A stretch of 64,000 bases of DNA from Chitinophaga pinensis (lineage in GTDB: Bacteria; Bacteroidota; Bacteroidia; B-17B0; Aurantibacillaceae). Shown piece after piece: positions 24,095 through 34,096 of this stretch (its first letter is position 1; each line of letters starts with the position of its first letter). The notes below the pieces were generated by a model. It saw nothing but the letters and a program-made list of their open reading frames with translations. It was not told the origin of the DNA and made no database searches. The stretch covers positions 62,001 through 126,000 of the forward strand of contig CAMAPT010000006.1 of assembly GCA_945860225.1 (NCBI GenBank), written 5' to 3'. The translations under genes were made by a program, and so were the position numbers.

Positions 24095-24502
24095 CTACCA
24101 CAATTTTACCTTATATTTTTCAGCCATTTTTTGCAATTGTTCCTCACTTACAGCATGGCTGTTTGAATTTCCGTGATAATTTTCAACGGTGGCAACAAAT
24201 ACAATATAACCATAAACTGCTGCCATTTTAAAATAAGGTTCAATTTCCCAATCCATCGTAAAGGTATTATGAACAAAAATTTTTAAATGCCCTTGCTTCA
24301 TAGCGTTTTCAGTACGCTCCTGACATTGTTTATATGCCAAATGATTATCCTGAAACCTAAAATGATAGGCTCCGGTGTTTTCATCCGTAAAGTAATCATC
24401 TACTGAAAACGTAGGATAGGTCTTATTTTCTGAAAATAAAAAGGCTAATGTTGTTTTACCACTGCCCGGTAAGCCTCTTAGCAAAATTAGGGAGGGTGTC
24501 AT
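24095..24502 (-). CDS. P-loop kinase-like ATP-binding protein
   Basis: The 135-residue protein begins with a P-loop (LILLRGLPGSGKTTLA) and continues with FSVDDYFTD and YKQCQERTENAMKQGHLKIFVHNTF, the pattern of small AAA_33 / NEDD4-binding-protein-2-like nucleotide kinases. The short length fits the stand-alone members of that group. Substrate is unknown; relatives include polynucleotide-kinase-like and zeta-toxin-like folds, but nothing nearby points to a toxin pair. It lies 36 bases after asnS on the same strand and may be co-transcribed with it. Confidence 0.75.
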   Translation of the reverse strand: MTPSLILLRGLPGSGKTTLAFLFSENKTYPTFSVDDYFTDENTGAYHFRFQDNHLAYKQCQERTENAMKQGHLKIFVHNTFTMDWEIEPYFKMAAVYGYIVFVATVENYHGNSNSHAVSEEQLQKMAEKYKVKLW

Positions 24503-24538
24503 TAACCAATTGTTATTTCAGATAGAATAAGATAAAAA

Positions 24539-25996
24539 TTAAAATTCGCAATTGTTAGGTGTTCTTGGAAACGCAATCACGTCACGAATATTCGTCATAC
24601 CGGTTACGAACAATACCAAACGTTCAAATCCAAGACCAAATCCAGAGTGAGGGCAAGCGCCAAAACGACGAGTATCCAAATACCAATTCAAATCTTCAGC
24701 AGGAATGTGCATCTCTGCCATGCGCGTTTCCAGTTTTTCTAACCGCTCTTCACGTTGCGAACCACCTATAATTTCTCCAATACCCGGAAATAAAATATCC
24801 ATAGCTCTTACTGTTTTTCCATCGTCATTTTGACGCATGTAAAAGGCCTTAATGTCTTTAGGATAATCTGTTAAAATAACCGGTTTTTTGAAATGTTTTT
24901 CTACCAAATAGCGTTCGTGCTCACTTTGTAAATCGGCACCCCAACCTTCAATCAAATACTGAAATTTCTTTTTCTTGTTATGGTTAGATTCTTTTAAAAT
25001 TTCTATGGCTTCGGTATAAGTTATTTTGGCAAATTCATTACTTAAACAGAAATTTAATTTTTCCAATAAACTCAGCTCGCTTCTTTCTGTTTGTGGTTTT
25101 TGTTTTTCTTCATCTATTAAACGTTGCGATAAAAACTCAATATCTTCTTTGTTTTTTTCAAGAGCATAGTTAATCACATACTTTAGCATTTCTTCTGCCA
25201 AAGCCATGTTATCATTTAAATCAAAAAAAGCCATTTCAGGTTCTATCATCCAAAATTCGGCTAAATGACGGGTTGTATTAGAGTTCTCCGCACGAAAAGT
25301 AGGGCCAAATGTATAAACATCGCTAAATGCCATCGCTCCTAATTCACCCTCCAACTGACCTGAAACCGTCAAATTAGTCGCTTTACCAAAAAAATCTTGC
25401 TTATAATCAATGTCTCCCTGCTCATTTAATGGGGGATTTTTCAAATCCAAAGTCGATACACGAAACATCTCCCCTGCTCCTTCTGCATCACTACTGGTAA
25501 TAATAGGGGTATGCAAATACACAAAACCTTTGTCATTAAAAAATTTGTGAATGGCGTATGCTAAAGTATGTCTTACTCTAAAAACCGCACCAAACGTATT
25601 TGTACGAAAACGTAGATGAGCTATTTCTCTTAAAAATTCAAGAGAATGAGCTTTTGGTTGCAAAGGATATGAATTAGGTTTAGTAACGTCTGACTCGGCA
25701 TCTCCATAAATTTCTATTTCAGAAACAATGATTTCTACCGTTTGTCCTTTACCCTGAGAAGGAACCAATGTGCCGGTTACGCCAACACAAGCGCCGGGGG
25801 TAATGCGTTTTAAGGTTTCCGGATTTGTGGTTTCAAAATTTACAACTGCCTGAATATTATTAATACAAGACCCATCATTAATGGCGATAAAGGAATTATT
25901 ACGAAATGTACGAACCCATCCTTTTACGTTGATGGTTTGATTGATGAAAGCTCCTTTTAAAACCTCCTTTATTTTGGTGCGTGTTGTCATAGTCAT
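24539..25996 (-). CDS. asnS: asparaginyl-tRNA synthetase
   Basis: AsnRS charges tRNA-Asn. The 485 residues carry an N-terminal OB-fold anticodon-binding domain ([23 protein letters not shown]) and a class II catalytic core with motif 2 ([22 protein letters not shown]) and motif 3 ([15 protein letters not shown]). The AENSNTTRH form of motif 2 separates it from AspRS. Two ATG codons two residues apart (25996 and 25990) are both possible starts. A direct AsnRS suggests that tRNA-Asn is not made through GatCAB transamidation. Confidence 0.95.
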   Translation of the reverse strand: MTMTTRTKIKEVLKGAFINQTINVKGWVRTFRNNSFIAINDGSCINNIQAVVNFETTNPETLKRITPGACVGVTGTLVPSQGKGQTVEIIVSEIEIYGDAESDVTKPNSYPLQPKAHSLEFLREIAHLRFRTNTFGAVFRVRHTLAYAIHKFFNDKGFVYLHTPIITSSDAEGAGEMFRVSTLDLKNPPLNEQGDIDYKQDFFGKATNLTVSGQLEGELGAMAFSDVYTFGPTFRAENSNTTRHLAEFWMIEPEMAFFDLNDNMALAEEMLKYVINYALEKNKEDIEFLSQRLIDEEKQKPQTERSELSLLEKLNFCLSNEFAKITYTEAIEILKESNHNKKKKFQYLIEGWGADLQSEHERYLVEKHFKKPVILTDYPKDIKAFYMRQNDDGKTVRAMDILFPGIGEIIGGSQREERLEKLETRMAEMHIPAEDLNWYLDTRRFGACPHSGFGLGFERLVLFVTGMTNIRDVIAFPRTPNNCEF

Positions 25997-26097
25997 TAAT
26001 TTTTTGAAGTTGTGAAGTTAGAAAAAAAATGAATTTTTAACGTTAATATTTGCCTTCTTATTCGAAAGCATTTTAAGGATTGCAAAACCCCTTGTTT

Positions 26098-26130
26098 TTG
26101 CATAAAACCTCGCATTAAATTATATCTTTG
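26098..26130 (+). promoter_or_regulatory. candidate promoter of the Nfu gene
   Basis: TATCTTTG (26123-26130) is a full TAnnTTTG match and TTG (26098-26100, inside TTTTTG) lies 22 bases upstream. The ATG at 26146 follows after 15 bases. Confidence 0.5.
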
Positions 26131-26145
26131 ACAAAAAATATTTCG

Positions 26146-26769
26146 ATGGAAACAAGCATTCCTTATATCATCTACATTGAAGCAACTCCAAATCCTTCTT
26201 CAATGAAGTTTGTTGCTAATAAAGTATTAATTAACGAAAAAGGCGCAAGTGCCGAATATAAAAATGTTTCTGAAACCTTAACGGCCCCCATAGCCAAACA
26301 ATTGTTTCAATTTCCTTTTGTAAAGACTGTTTTTATATCAGCAAATTACATTACCATCACCAAAACAGATGCGGTAGATTGGGATGATATTACCCTTGAA
26401 TTAAGAGCGTTTTTAACAGATTACTTAAATGCCGGAAACTTAATTGTAACAGCACTTCCAAAACAAGAAGTAGCTGTAGATAATACGTTTACCGAAAAAA
26501 CAATCATCAGCACCCAACACGTGGCGGCAAAAGATGAAGTAGAAGCTAAAATTATTGAGGTTCTTGATCAGTATATTCGTCCGGCAGTAGAGCAAGATGG
26601 AGGTTTAATTACTTTCAAGGAATTAAAAGATGGCATAGTTACTGTTCAAATGCGTGGGGCTTGCAGTGGTTGTCCAAGTAGCACGATGACTTTAAAAGCT
26701 GGTATTGAAGCCTTACTAAAAAGACTGTTACCAGATGCCGTAAAAGAAGTAGTCAGCGAAGCCGTATAA
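26146..26769 (+). CDS. Nfu-type iron-sulfur scaffold/carrier protein
   Basis: The 207-residue protein has an Nfu N-terminal domain (YIIYIEATPNPSSMKFVANK ... FPFVKTVFISANYITI) and a C-terminal NifU domain with the Fe-S ligating motif GACSGCPSSTMTLK. Such proteins carry assembled [4Fe-4S] clusters to target enzymes. I use the ATG at 26146; a TTG six codons earlier overlaps the -7 promoter element and is unlikely. The gene precedes the M3 peptidase gene by 31 bases on the same strand. Confidence 0.92.
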   Translation: METSIPYIIYIEATPNPSSMKFVANKVLINEKGASAEYKNVSETLTAPIAKQLFQFPFVKTVFISANYITITKTDAVDWDDITLELRAFLTDYLNAGNLIVTALPKQEVAVDNTFTEKTIISTQHVAAKDEVEAKIIEVLDQYIRPAVEQDGGLITFKELKDGIVTVQMRGACSGCPSSTMTLKAGIEALLKRLLPDAVKEVVSEAV

Positions 26770-26800
26770 GATTAAAAAACTATTTACCATACACTGTAAC

Positions 26801-28492
26801 ATGCAACGTCATTACCTTTCTCAAGATTTTACCATTACTAATTGGGATCAACTTAGTCCTTTTTTGGAAGAATTAAAAAACAGAACCATTAACTCTGCTG
26901 AAGATTTAAAGAAATGGCTGAAAGATGTGAGTGAATTGGAAGCTGTAGTCAATGAAGATGGAGCTTGGCGCTATATCAAAATGACCTGCAATACTCAGGA
27001 TGAAGAACTTCAAAAATCATTCGATTTTTTTGTGACAGAAATTGAGCCTTTTATGGCACCTTTTTCAAATGATTTGCACAAAAAACTCATTAATTGTCCA
27101 TATATCGAGCAACTGGAAAAAGACACCTATTTTGTATATATCCGTGGGGTAAAAAAAAGCATTGAACTGTATCGCGAAGAAAATATCGCATTAAACACCG
27201 AAATGCGAAAAAAAGAGCAGGAATACGGCACCATATCAGCGACTCAAACCATTACGCACGAAGGTGAGGAAATGACATTGCAAAAAGCTGCCACTTACTT
27301 TAAATCGAACGACCGAACCTTACGAGAAACTATTTATAAAAAAATACAAGAACGAAGGGCTAAAGATGAAACAACTCTCAACGATTTGTACAGTCAATTA
27401 ATTGATTTACGTCATCAAATGGCCCTAAATACAGGTTTTAGTAATTACAGAGACTATAAACATCAAGAGTTAGGGCGTTTTGATTACAGTGTACAGGATT
27501 GTTACAGCTTTCACGATGCCATTCAGCAACATATTGTTCCGTTGGTGAAACAAAATGAACAAAAACGCAAAGATGCCCTAAAACTTGAAAGCTATAAACC
27601 ATGGGATAAAGACGTAGATACCGATGGGAAAGCACCTTTAAAACCATTTTCATCAGGAGATGATTTAACTGAAAAAACAATTAGCTGTTTTAATACCATT
27701 GATTCTTACTTTGCAGAATGCATTCAAACCATGCAAAACATGAAACGCTTGGATTTGGAATCGCGCATTGGAAAAGCACCGGGAGGATATAATTACCCGT
27801 TAATGGAAACTGACGTACCATTTATTTTTATGAATGCCGTTGGTTTACATAGAGATATGGTAACTATGGTACATGAAGGTGGGCATGCTGTGCATGCATT
27901 TTTAGCCGCCAACTTGGAGTTAACCGAATTTAAAAGCACACCAAGCGAAGTGGCTGAACTGGCTAGCATGAGCATGGAGTTAATTAGCATGGAACATTGG
28001 GAACCTTTTTTTCCAAATGCTGATGATTTAAAAAGGGCTAAAAAAGAACAATTAAATGATGTATTAAAAGGGCTTCCTTGGATTGCCAGTATTGATAAAT
28101 TTCAACATTGGATTTACACCAATCCTAAACACACTGTAGCCGAACGTTATGCCTGCTGGTTGCAAATTAGCAAAGATTTTGGAACAGGAGTGGTTGACTA
28201 TACTGGATTAAAACATCATTTACAACGCTCATGGCAAGCACAACTTCATTTATTTGAAGTGCCATTTTATTATATTGAATATGGGATGGCACAATTAGGT
28301 GCTATTGCTGTGTGGCGCAACTACAAACAAAATCCGGAACTTGCCATCAAAAATTACAAAAACGCATTGGCACTTGGATACACTAAAACGATTCCGGAAA
28401 TTTACAAAGCTGCTGGAATCAAATTTGATTTTTCACCTGCTTATGTAAAAGATTTAGCAGACTTTGTAAAAAAAGAATACGAATTGCTATAA
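26801..28492 (+). CDS. M3 family oligoendopeptidase (PepF type)
   Basis: This cytoplasmic zinc metallopeptidase of 563 residues degrades oligopeptides. The zinc motif is HEGGH (His358, Glu359, His362) in VTMVHEGGHAVHAF, with the third ligand in the following helix (STPSEVAELASMSMEL). The fold is the all-helical M3B type, and the C-terminal end has YYIEYGMAQLGAIAVWRNY. It has no signal peptide. It is followed after two bases by lnt, so the two are probably in one transcript. Confidence 0.92.
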   Translation: MQRHYLSQDFTITNWDQLSPFLEELKNRTINSAEDLKKWLKDVSELEAVVNEDGAWRYIKMTCNTQDEELQKSFDFFVTEIEPFMAPFSNDLHKKLINCPYIEQLEKDTYFVYIRGVKKSIELYREENIALNTEMRKKEQEYGTISATQTITHEGEEMTLQKAATYFKSNDRTLRETIYKKIQERRAKDETTLNDLYSQLIDLRHQMALNTGFSNYRDYKHQELGRFDYSVQDCYSFHDAIQQHIVPLVKQNEQKRKDALKLESYKPWDKDVDTDGKAPLKPFSSGDDLTEKTISCFNTIDSYFAECIQTMQNMKRLDLESRIGKAPGGYNYPLMETDVPFIFMNAVGLHRDMVTMVHEGGHAVHAFLAANLELTEFKSTPSEVAELASMSMELISMEHWEPFFPNADDLKRAKKEQLNDVLKGLPWIASIDKFQHWIYTNPKHTVAERYACWLQISKDFGTGVVDYTGLKHHLQRSWQAQLHLFEVPFYYIEYGMAQLGAIAVWRNYKQNPELAIKNYKNALALGYTKTIPEIYKAAGIKFDFSPAYVKDLADFVKKEYELL

Positions 28493-28494
28493 CC

Positions 28495-30093
28495 ATGTTA
28501 CAAAAATTGCCAAACTTTTTTTTAGCATTACTAAGCGGTTTATTATTCAGTGCTGGTTGGTTTTCTCCTTTCACCTTTCTGATTTTTTTTGCATGGATTC
28601 CTTTACTGACCATTGAACATAAAATTTCTATCGACGTTCGTGCTAAAAATCAGAAATTACAATTAATTCTACTTAGCTACCTCAGCTTTTTTATTTGGAA
28701 TATTTGCGTTACCTGGTGGGTAAGTTTTGCCTCGGTAGGCGGTGCGTGTTTAGCCTTTATTGGGAATTCAGCATTTATGTGCACTACGTTTATGATATGG
28801 CATAACCTAAAAAAACGCCTTCAAAAACCATGGGCTATTTGGTTGTTAATTCCTATTTGGTTGGGATATGAATACGGACATACGTTATGGGATTTAACTT
28901 GGAGTTGGTTGATTATGGGTAATGCCTTCGCTTTCCAACATCAATGGATACAGTGGTATGAATACACCGGTGCATCCGGCGGAAGTTTATGGGTATTGAT
29001 AGTCAACATTCTTTGTTTTCAAACCATTCAATCAGGCCATTATTCTTTACAAAAAATAGTTAAACCAATTTTGGCGATTTTAGCTCCCCTATTTTTCTCT
29101 CTCATTCTGTATTGGTTTACATCCCAAAAAACAGCAGCTCAAAAAAATGAATCATATAAAACAGTCATTATTCAACCAAATATTGACCCGAAAAACGATA
29201 AATTTTATTTTGAACCTGAAGTCCATTTACAAAATCTATTAAAACAAATTAAAGGGCAACTAGATTCAACAGTTGATTTTTTGGTATTACCTGAAACCTA
29301 CTTAACAGAAAACATTTTTGAAGGAAAAGAACAACATGCTTATTCTCTGAATTTGCTTCATGATAGTTTACTAAAACCATATCCAAATCTTACGATTATT
29401 TCAGGGGCTTGCACAATACACAGATACGCCCCATCAGAAGAAAAATCTTCCACCGCACAACAACATGAACCATCCGGAGATTATTTTGATTCTTTTAACA
29501 CCGGCATGCAATTGAACCAAGAAGGCATTAGCTATTACCACAAATCCAAATTAGTACCAGGGGTAGAACGAATGCCTTTTCCGGCATTATTAAAACCACT
29601 CGAACGTTTTGCTATTGATTTGGGTGGAACAATGGGTAGTCTGGGAACTCAGCCCGAACGTACTGTTTTCTTCAGTCATCAGCACAAGGTAGGCATTGCG
29701 CCAGTTATTTGTTATGAAAGCGTTTACTCTGACTATGTGAGTGATTATATTGACAATGGAGCAAATTTAATTTTCATTCTTACCAACGATGGTTGGTGGG
29801 AAAACACACCGGGGCACCAACAACACCTTGCTTATGCCAAATTAAGAGCCATTGAATCCCGAAGAGAAATTGCCCGATGCGCCAATACGGGTATTTCTTG
29901 TTTTATAACTCCCTACGGCGACATTGAACAAGCTACACCTTATTGGGAACAAGCCGTTATTGCTAAAAACATGACTCCAACCAACACGAAAACCTTTTTT
30001 ACAAAATTTGGCGATTTAATTTCGTACAGCTCTTCTGCCATTGCCATTTTACTACTTATTTGGAGCCAATTTTTACGTTTTAAAAAGTCTTAA
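28495..30093 (+). CDS. lnt: apolipoprotein N-acyltransferase
   Basis: Lnt adds the third acyl chain to outer-membrane lipoproteins. The 532 residues show an N-terminal set of about seven membrane helices and a periplasmic CN-hydrolase domain. The catalytic triad is visible as Glu267 (LPETYL), Lys350 (YHKSKLVPGVE) and Cys406 (PVICYESVY), matching E. coli Glu267, Lys335 and Cys387. LTNDGWW is the conserved loop. The ATG is two bases after the peptidase stop. Its substrates in the window would include gldH, FISUMP, DUF4190 and collagen-like lipoproteins. Confidence 0.95.
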   Translation: MLQKLPNFFLALLSGLLFSAGWFSPFTFLIFFAWIPLLTIEHKISIDVRAKNQKLQLILLSYLSFFIWNICVTWWVSFASVGGACLAFIGNSAFMCTTFMIWHNLKKRLQKPWAIWLLIPIWLGYEYGHTLWDLTWSWLIMGNAFAFQHQWIQWYEYTGASGGSLWVLIVNILCFQTIQSGHYSLQKIVKPILAILAPLFFSLILYWFTSQKTAAQKNESYKTVIIQPNIDPKNDKFYFEPEVHLQNLLKQIKGQLDSTVDFLVLPETYLTENIFEGKEQHAYSLNLLHDSLLKPYPNLTIISGACTIHRYAPSEEKSSTAQQHEPSGDYFDSFNTGMQLNQEGISYYHKSKLVPGVERMPFPALLKPLERFAIDLGGTMGSLGTQPERTVFFSHQHKVGIAPVICYESVYSDYVSDYIDNGANLIFILTNDGWWENTPGHQQHLAYAKLRAIESRREIARCANTGISCFITPYGDIEQATPYWEQAVIAKNMTPTNTKTFFTKFGDLISYSSSAIAILLLIWSQFLRFKKS

Positions 30094-30100
30094 TTATTAG

Positions 30101-30108
30101 TAAATTTG
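30101..30108 (+). promoter_or_regulatory. candidate -7 promoter element of lpdA
   Basis: TAAATTTG is a full match to TAnnTTTG, 36 bases before the ATG. No good TTG is present at the expected -33 distance (only TTT), so support is partial. Confidence 0.35.
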
Positions 30109-30143
30109 GACTCTATTTTAAAAAACTCATTTAACAAACATAT

Positions 30144-31550
30144 ATGGAAAAATTTGATGTAACCGTTATTGGTTCAGGTCCGGGAGGATACGTAGCTGCG
30201 ATTCGTTGTGCTCAACTTGGAATGAAAACAGCTTTAATTGAAAAATACCCGACATTGGGAGGCACTTGCCTTAATGTGGGTTGTATTCCTTCGAAGGCTT
30301 TATTAGATTCATCTGAACATTATTTTAACGCTGTTCATCATTTTGAAGAACATGGTATTGATATTGACAGCCCGAAAGTGAACTTGAAACAAATGATAGA
30401 GCGCAAACGCGGTGTCGTAAAAATGACTTGTGATGGTATTAATTTTTTGATGAAAAAAAATAAAATCACAGTTTATCAAGGTCACGGTAGTTTTGATTCT
30501 AAAACGGTCATTAATATTGAAAAAACTGACGGTACCAAAGAGCAAATAGAATCAGTTAAAACAATCATTGCAACAGGTTCTAAACCATCTTCGCTTCCTG
30601 GAATTACTATTGATAAAAAGCGAATCATTACCTCAACAGAGGCTTTAGAAATGACCGAAATACCAAAACACTTAATCATTATTGGTGGCGGTGTTATAGG
30701 TTTAGAATTAGGAAGTGTATATGCCCGTATTGGTTCAAAAGTATCTGTAGTTGAATTTATGGATAGATTGATTCCGGGAATGGATGCAGCCTTGGGGAAA
30801 GAATTGCAACGTGTTATGAAAAAAGACTTGAAAGTAGACTTCCTTATGAAACACAAAGTTGAAAGTGTAGTGTCTAATGGTGATGAGGTAACTGTAACGG
30901 CCGATAATGGTAAAGGAGAAAAAATAGAAATAAAAGGAGATTATGTGCTTATGGCAGTTGGCCGTAAACCATATACAGAAGGGTTAAACTTAGAAAAAGC
31001 CGGTATTAAATTAGATGCTAGAGGGCGAGTAGAAGTGGATGCGCACTTAAAAACCAGTGCCGAAAATATTTATGCAATTGGCGATGTTGTAGTTGGTGCC
31101 ATGTTAGCTCATAAAGCCGAAGAAGAAGGTGTATTTGTAGCTGAACAATTAGCCGGACAAAAACCACATATTGATTATAATTTAATTCCGGGCGTCGTTT
31201 ATACATGGCCTGAAGTAGCAGCTGTTGGTCAAACCGAAGAACAATTAAAAGAAAAAGGTATTAAATACAAAGTGGGTTCTTTTCCATTTAAAGCAAGCGG
31301 AAGAGCGCGTGCGAGTATGGATACCGATGGTTTTGTAAAAGTATTGGCTCACGAAACAACCGACGAAATATTAGGCGTTCACATGATTGGCCCTCGTACA
31401 GCCGATATGATTGCAGAGGCTGTTGTAGCTATGGAATACAAAGCAAGTGCTGAAGATATTTCCCGTATGAGTCACGCCCACCCTACTTTTACGGAATCAT
31501 TAAAAGAAGCGGCCTTAGACGCAACCGGAAAAAGAGCATTACATATTTAA
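30144..31550 (+). CDS. lpdA: dihydrolipoyl dehydrogenase (E3)
   Basis: E3 reoxidises lipoamide in pyruvate, 2-oxoglutarate or branched-chain dehydrogenase complexes and the glycine cleavage system. The 468 residues contain the FAD motif VIGSGPGGYVAAI, the redox disulfide Cys42/Cys47 in GGTCLNVGCIPSK, the NAD motif IIGGGVIGLELGSVYARIG, and the catalytic His-Glu pair in HAHPTFTESLKEA. The partner E1 and E2 genes are not in the window. The 36-base gap to clpX contains a short hairpin (GCCGT 31562-31566 with ACGGC 31572-31576). Confidence 0.95.
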   Translation: MEKFDVTVIGSGPGGYVAAIRCAQLGMKTALIEKYPTLGGTCLNVGCIPSKALLDSSEHYFNAVHHFEEHGIDIDSPKVNLKQMIERKRGVVKMTCDGINFLMKKNKITVYQGHGSFDSKTVINIEKTDGTKEQIESVKTIIATGSKPSSLPGITIDKKRIITSTEALEMTEIPKHLIIIGGGVIGLELGSVYARIGSKVSVVEFMDRLIPGMDAALGKELQRVMKKDLKVDFLMKHKVESVVSNGDEVTVTADNGKGEKIEIKGDYVLMAVGRKPYTEGLNLEKAGIKLDARGRVEVDAHLKTSAENIYAIGDVVVGAMLAHKAEEEGVFVAEQLAGQKPHIDYNLIPGVVYTWPEVAAVGQTEEQLKEKGIKYKVGSFPFKASGRARASMDTDGFVKVLAHETTDEILGVHMIGPRTADMIAEAVVAMEYKASAEDISRMSHAHPTFTESLKEAALDATGKRALHI

Positions 31551-31586
31551 TTTATAAACATGCCGTGCTAAACGGCCACTACTATT

Positions 31587-32828
31587 ATGGCAAAATCAGG
31601 TCCTATCATTTGTTCGTTTTGCGGACGAGATAAAAAAGACGTTAAAATTTTAATTGCAGGAGTTACAGGTCATATTTGTGATGTGTGTATTTCGCAAGCT
31701 TTTAAAATCGTGAATGAAGAAGCCGGCGCACAAACTAACCAACAAGTGCAGCATGCCCTTAATATACTAAAACCTCATGCTATCAAAAAACACCTGGATG
31801 AGTATATTATTGGGCAAGATGAAGCCAAAAAAATACTTAGTGTAGCTGTTTACAACCACTTTAAACGTATTTCACATGTTTCTAATTCAAAAGAAGAAAT
31901 AGAAATTGACAAATCAAATGTGATTTTAGTTGGGGAAACCGGTACTGGTAAAACATTAATGGCACGTACCATTGCTAAACTACTGAATGTACCTTTTTGC
32001 ATAGCAGATGCCACAGTTCTTACTGAGGCGGGTTATGTAGGTGAAGACGTAGAAAATGTTTTAACCCGTTTATTACAAGCTGCTGATTATGATGTGGCCA
32101 GTGCTGAACGTGGTATTGTATTTATTGATGAAATTGATAAAATTGCCCGAAAAAGCGATAACCCTTCCATTACGCGCGATGTGAGTGGAGAAGGTGTGCA
32201 ACAAGCCATGCTAAAATTATTGGAAGGCTCTATGGTAAATGTTCCGCCCCAAGGTGGCCGAAAACATCCTGACGCTAAAATGATTCAAGTAAATACCAGA
32301 AATATTTTATTTATCTGCGGTGGTGCTTTTGATGGTATTGAAAAGAAAATTGCACAGCGACTCAATACTCAAGCCGTAGGTTATTCGGCCTCGGTAGCAA
32401 AAGATGAAATAGATAAAAGTAATTTATTGCAGTATGTATCTCCTCAAGATTTAAAAGCATTTGGATTAATTCCGGAACTTATCGGTCGTTTGCCGGTGTT
32501 AACCTATTTAAAACCACTCGATAAAAATACCCTTCGTTCTATTCTTACAGAACCAAAAAATGCCTTGATTAAACAATACAAACATTTATTCAAAATGGAA
32601 GGTATTAAGTTGGAATTTGAAGAAGCCGTTTTAAATCTCATTGTGGATAAAGCTCTTGAATTTAAATTGGGTGCCCGTGGACTAAGAGGAATATGTGAAT
32701 CGATTATGATTGACTTTATGTTTGATGCACCGAGTGATGAAAAAGGACCAAAAAACCTAACCATTACACTTGACTATGCGATGGGGAAATTAAAAAATGC
32801 CAAATTAAACCAAATGCAGGTTGCGTAA
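31587..32828 (+). CDS. clpX: ClpX ATPase subunit of the ClpXP protease
   Basis: ClpX unfolds tagged proteins and feeds them to ClpP. The 413 residues have the N-terminal zinc-binding domain (Cys9, Cys12, Cys31, Cys34) and an AAA+ core with Walker A (GETGTGKT), Walker B ([11 protein letters not shown]), the [22 protein letters not shown] segment split around the pore loops, and a C-terminal domain ([14 protein letters not shown]). clpP is not adjacent, unlike in many bacteria. A hairpin follows the stop. Confidence 0.96.
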   Translation: MAKSGPIICSFCGRDKKDVKILIAGVTGHICDVCISQAFKIVNEEAGAQTNQQVQHALNILKPHAIKKHLDEYIIGQDEAKKILSVAVYNHFKRISHVSNSKEEIEIDKSNVILVGETGTGKTLMARTIAKLLNVPFCIADATVLTEAGYVGEDVENVLTRLLQAADYDVASAERGIVFIDEIDKIARKSDNPSITRDVSGEGVQQAMLKLLEGSMVNVPPQGGRKHPDAKMIQVNTRNILFICGGAFDGIEKKIAQRLNTQAVGYSASVAKDEIDKSNLLQYVSPQDLKAFGLIPELIGRLPVLTYLKPLDKNTLRSILTEPKNALIKQYKHLFKMEGIKLEFEEAVLNLIVDKALEFKLGARGLRGICESIMIDFMFDAPSDEKGPKNLTITLDYAMGKLKNAKLNQMQVA

Positions 32829-32838
32829 CCCTGTTTTT

Positions 32839-32879
32839 ATGACAGAATGCTTTTTTAACTGAAAATGGCATTCTGTCAT
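32839..32879 (+). terminator. hairpin terminator after clpX
   Basis: ATGACAGAATGC (32839-32850) pairs perfectly with GCATTCTGTCAT (32868-32879). Only a short T tract (TTTA) follows, so it may be a weak terminator or an mRNA-protecting hairpin. Confidence 0.6.
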
Positions 32880-32905
32880 TTATCCATCTATTTTCATACT
32901 TTTAT

Positions 32906-33313
32906 ATGGTGAAAAATATTTTGACTCTAATTCTTGTATTGATATGCGGCATCCGGTTGCTTGCACAAGAAAGTTCGACCGGAAATTCCATTCAAACCTT
33001 ATTGAAAGTTCGTGCTTTACAAGAAAAAAAAGTAGCGTTTCATAAACTGACAAATGGAGAAAGTGATGGTTATCGCGTAAAAATTTATTTTGGCACAGAT
33101 AAAGCTAAAGCTAAAAACGTTCAAGCAAAATTTGTAAACGACTATAAAGGTATTCCGGCCTACGAGGAATACCAACAACCCAACTTTGTGATTAATGTAG
33201 GCGATTTTAAAACAAAAATAGAAGCGCACGAATTACTCAAAAAAATTAAGGAGGAGTATCCTTATGCCTTTATCGTAAAAAGTAAAGTAAGACCTATTCT
33301 GTTAAATCAGTAA
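32906..33313 (+). CDS. exported SPOR-domain-like protein
   Basis: The 135-residue product has a signal peptide (MVKNILTLILVLICGIRLLAQ) and a C-terminal SPOR-like fold with the beta-alpha-beta pattern GYRVKIYFGTDKAKAKNVQ and FVINVGDFKTKIEAHELLKKIKEEY (split here at family landmarks). SPOR domains bind septal peptidoglycan that lacks stem peptides. The protein is exported and may help in cell-wall or outer-membrane organisation. It is monocistronic, and a decayed recombinase lies directly downstream. Confidence 0.85.
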   Translation: MVKNILTLILVLICGIRLLAQESSTGNSIQTLLKVRALQEKKVAFHKLTNGESDGYRVKIYFGTDKAKAKNVQAKFVNDYKGIPAYEEYQQPNFVINVGDFKTKIEAHELLKKIKEEYPYAFIVKSKVRPILLNQ

Positions 33314-33334
33314 AGTATTAAACCCCCTAATTTA

Positions 33335-33533
33335 TTGGAACAAGCCGTGTTTAAGGTTGTCAAAAAAGTCGGTTACCTTACTTTGTTTTCGCAATAACTA
33401 AGCCACACAGCTGTTAGAGATTGGTACAGATTTACGTTACAATCAAGAATCACATAGGTATTCAAGCTCCGATATGATAAAAAGCTACACCTTTCAAGCA
33501 TCAATAACATATACAAATACGTTCTCTGTTTGA
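33335..33533 (+). pseudogene. decayed 3' end of a tyrosine recombinase gene
   Basis: Fragments of the conserved C-terminal catalytic part are readable in two frames. First EQAVFKVVKKVG, then after a one-base shift KKSVTLLCFRNN, an in-frame TAA where a recombinase has HSY, then ATQLLEIGTDLRYNQES, then HRYSSSDMIKSYTF and a TGA at 33531. Intact relatives read like KKSVTLHTLRHSYATHLLE, GTDLRYIQELLGHSSSKT. The stop, the frameshift, the lost LLG and loss of the catalytic RHxxR Arg/His context show it is dead. Only about 200 bases remain; the N-terminal half has been replaced by the SPOR gene side. The remainder of 33534-33676 holds repeats but no gene. Confidence 0.8.
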
Positions 33534-33570
33534 TGATTTGTAAAAATTGTTTGTATTTTGGCTTTATGCA

Positions 33571-33631
33571 ATAAACCTGCGCTTATACAACCATTTTAAT
33601 TGTTTTTAGGAAGGTTTATAGCGTGTATAAG
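33571..33631. repeat. interleaved inverted repeats upstream of the orphan gene
   Basis: ATAAACCT (33571-33578) is complementary to AGGTTTAT (33612-33619), and CTTATACA (33582-33589) is complementary to TGTATAAG (33624-33631). The order A, B, A', B' would form a pseudoknot instead of nested stems. It lies between the dead recombinase and the orphan gene, where a recombination site could be expected. Confidence 0.5.
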
Positions 33632-33676
33632 TAAGCTATAGGCTAGCGTAAAAAAACAAACATTGACAGCATTTGT

Positions 33677-34063
33677 ATGAAACCATTTGAAATTAAGTTC
33701 AAGCACATTGGTGAAATTAGACATGGTTCACCGTATAATCTCGTTGAGTTATCACATAATGCTAATATAAAAATTAATTTAAAGGCTAATGATGACTGGC
33801 AAGACAAACAATCTTGGACACGAAGCGGTGACTTTGTTGCATTAGTAAAATGGAATTTTATTAAAGGAGAACCTGGATTTATAATAATTCTATTAGACAC
33901 AAATACAGGCGAAATTACTAAATCAATTAGAATTCTAGGTTGTTGCCATAAGATTAGACTTTCGAATGACTTATGTCTCAAATATCAAACTTACACACTT
34001 ATTTCTGAAAAAAATGAAGAAAAAAAATATGGATTAAAAGACGGAAGTATGAAATTAAATTAA
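33677..34063 (+). CDS. orphan protein of unknown function in an accessory pocket
   Basis: The 128 residues have no signal peptide or membrane helix and no motif that I recognise. The sequence is beta-rich in the first two thirds (FKHIGEIRHGSPYNLVELS, WTRSGDFVALVKWNF, GFIIILLDTNTGEITKSIRILGC) with a Lys/Glu-rich end. The opening reads MKPFEIKFKHIGEIRHG. Inverted copies of GCTAGCGT (33642-33649) and ACGCTAGC (34116-34123) flank it, and a dead tyrosine recombinase lies upstream. It therefore looks like a cassette-type passenger gene. The normal codon use and single uninterrupted frame make it a real gene rather than noise, but the function is unknown. Confidence 0.6.
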   Translation: MKPFEIKFKHIGEIRHGSPYNLVELSHNANIKINLKANDDWQDKQSWTRSGDFVALVKWNFIKGEPGFIIILLDTNTGEITKSIRILGCCHKIRLSNDLCLKYQTYTLISEKNEEKKYGLKDGSMKLN

Positions 34064-34096
34064 AAAAATGCAATCTTCATTTTATCAAAAGTAACT

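Noticed and set aside
23840-24231. Short open frames between holB and the P-loop kinase gene
   Set aside because: They lie over the SRP RNA gene on the opposite strand and encode no recognisable protein.
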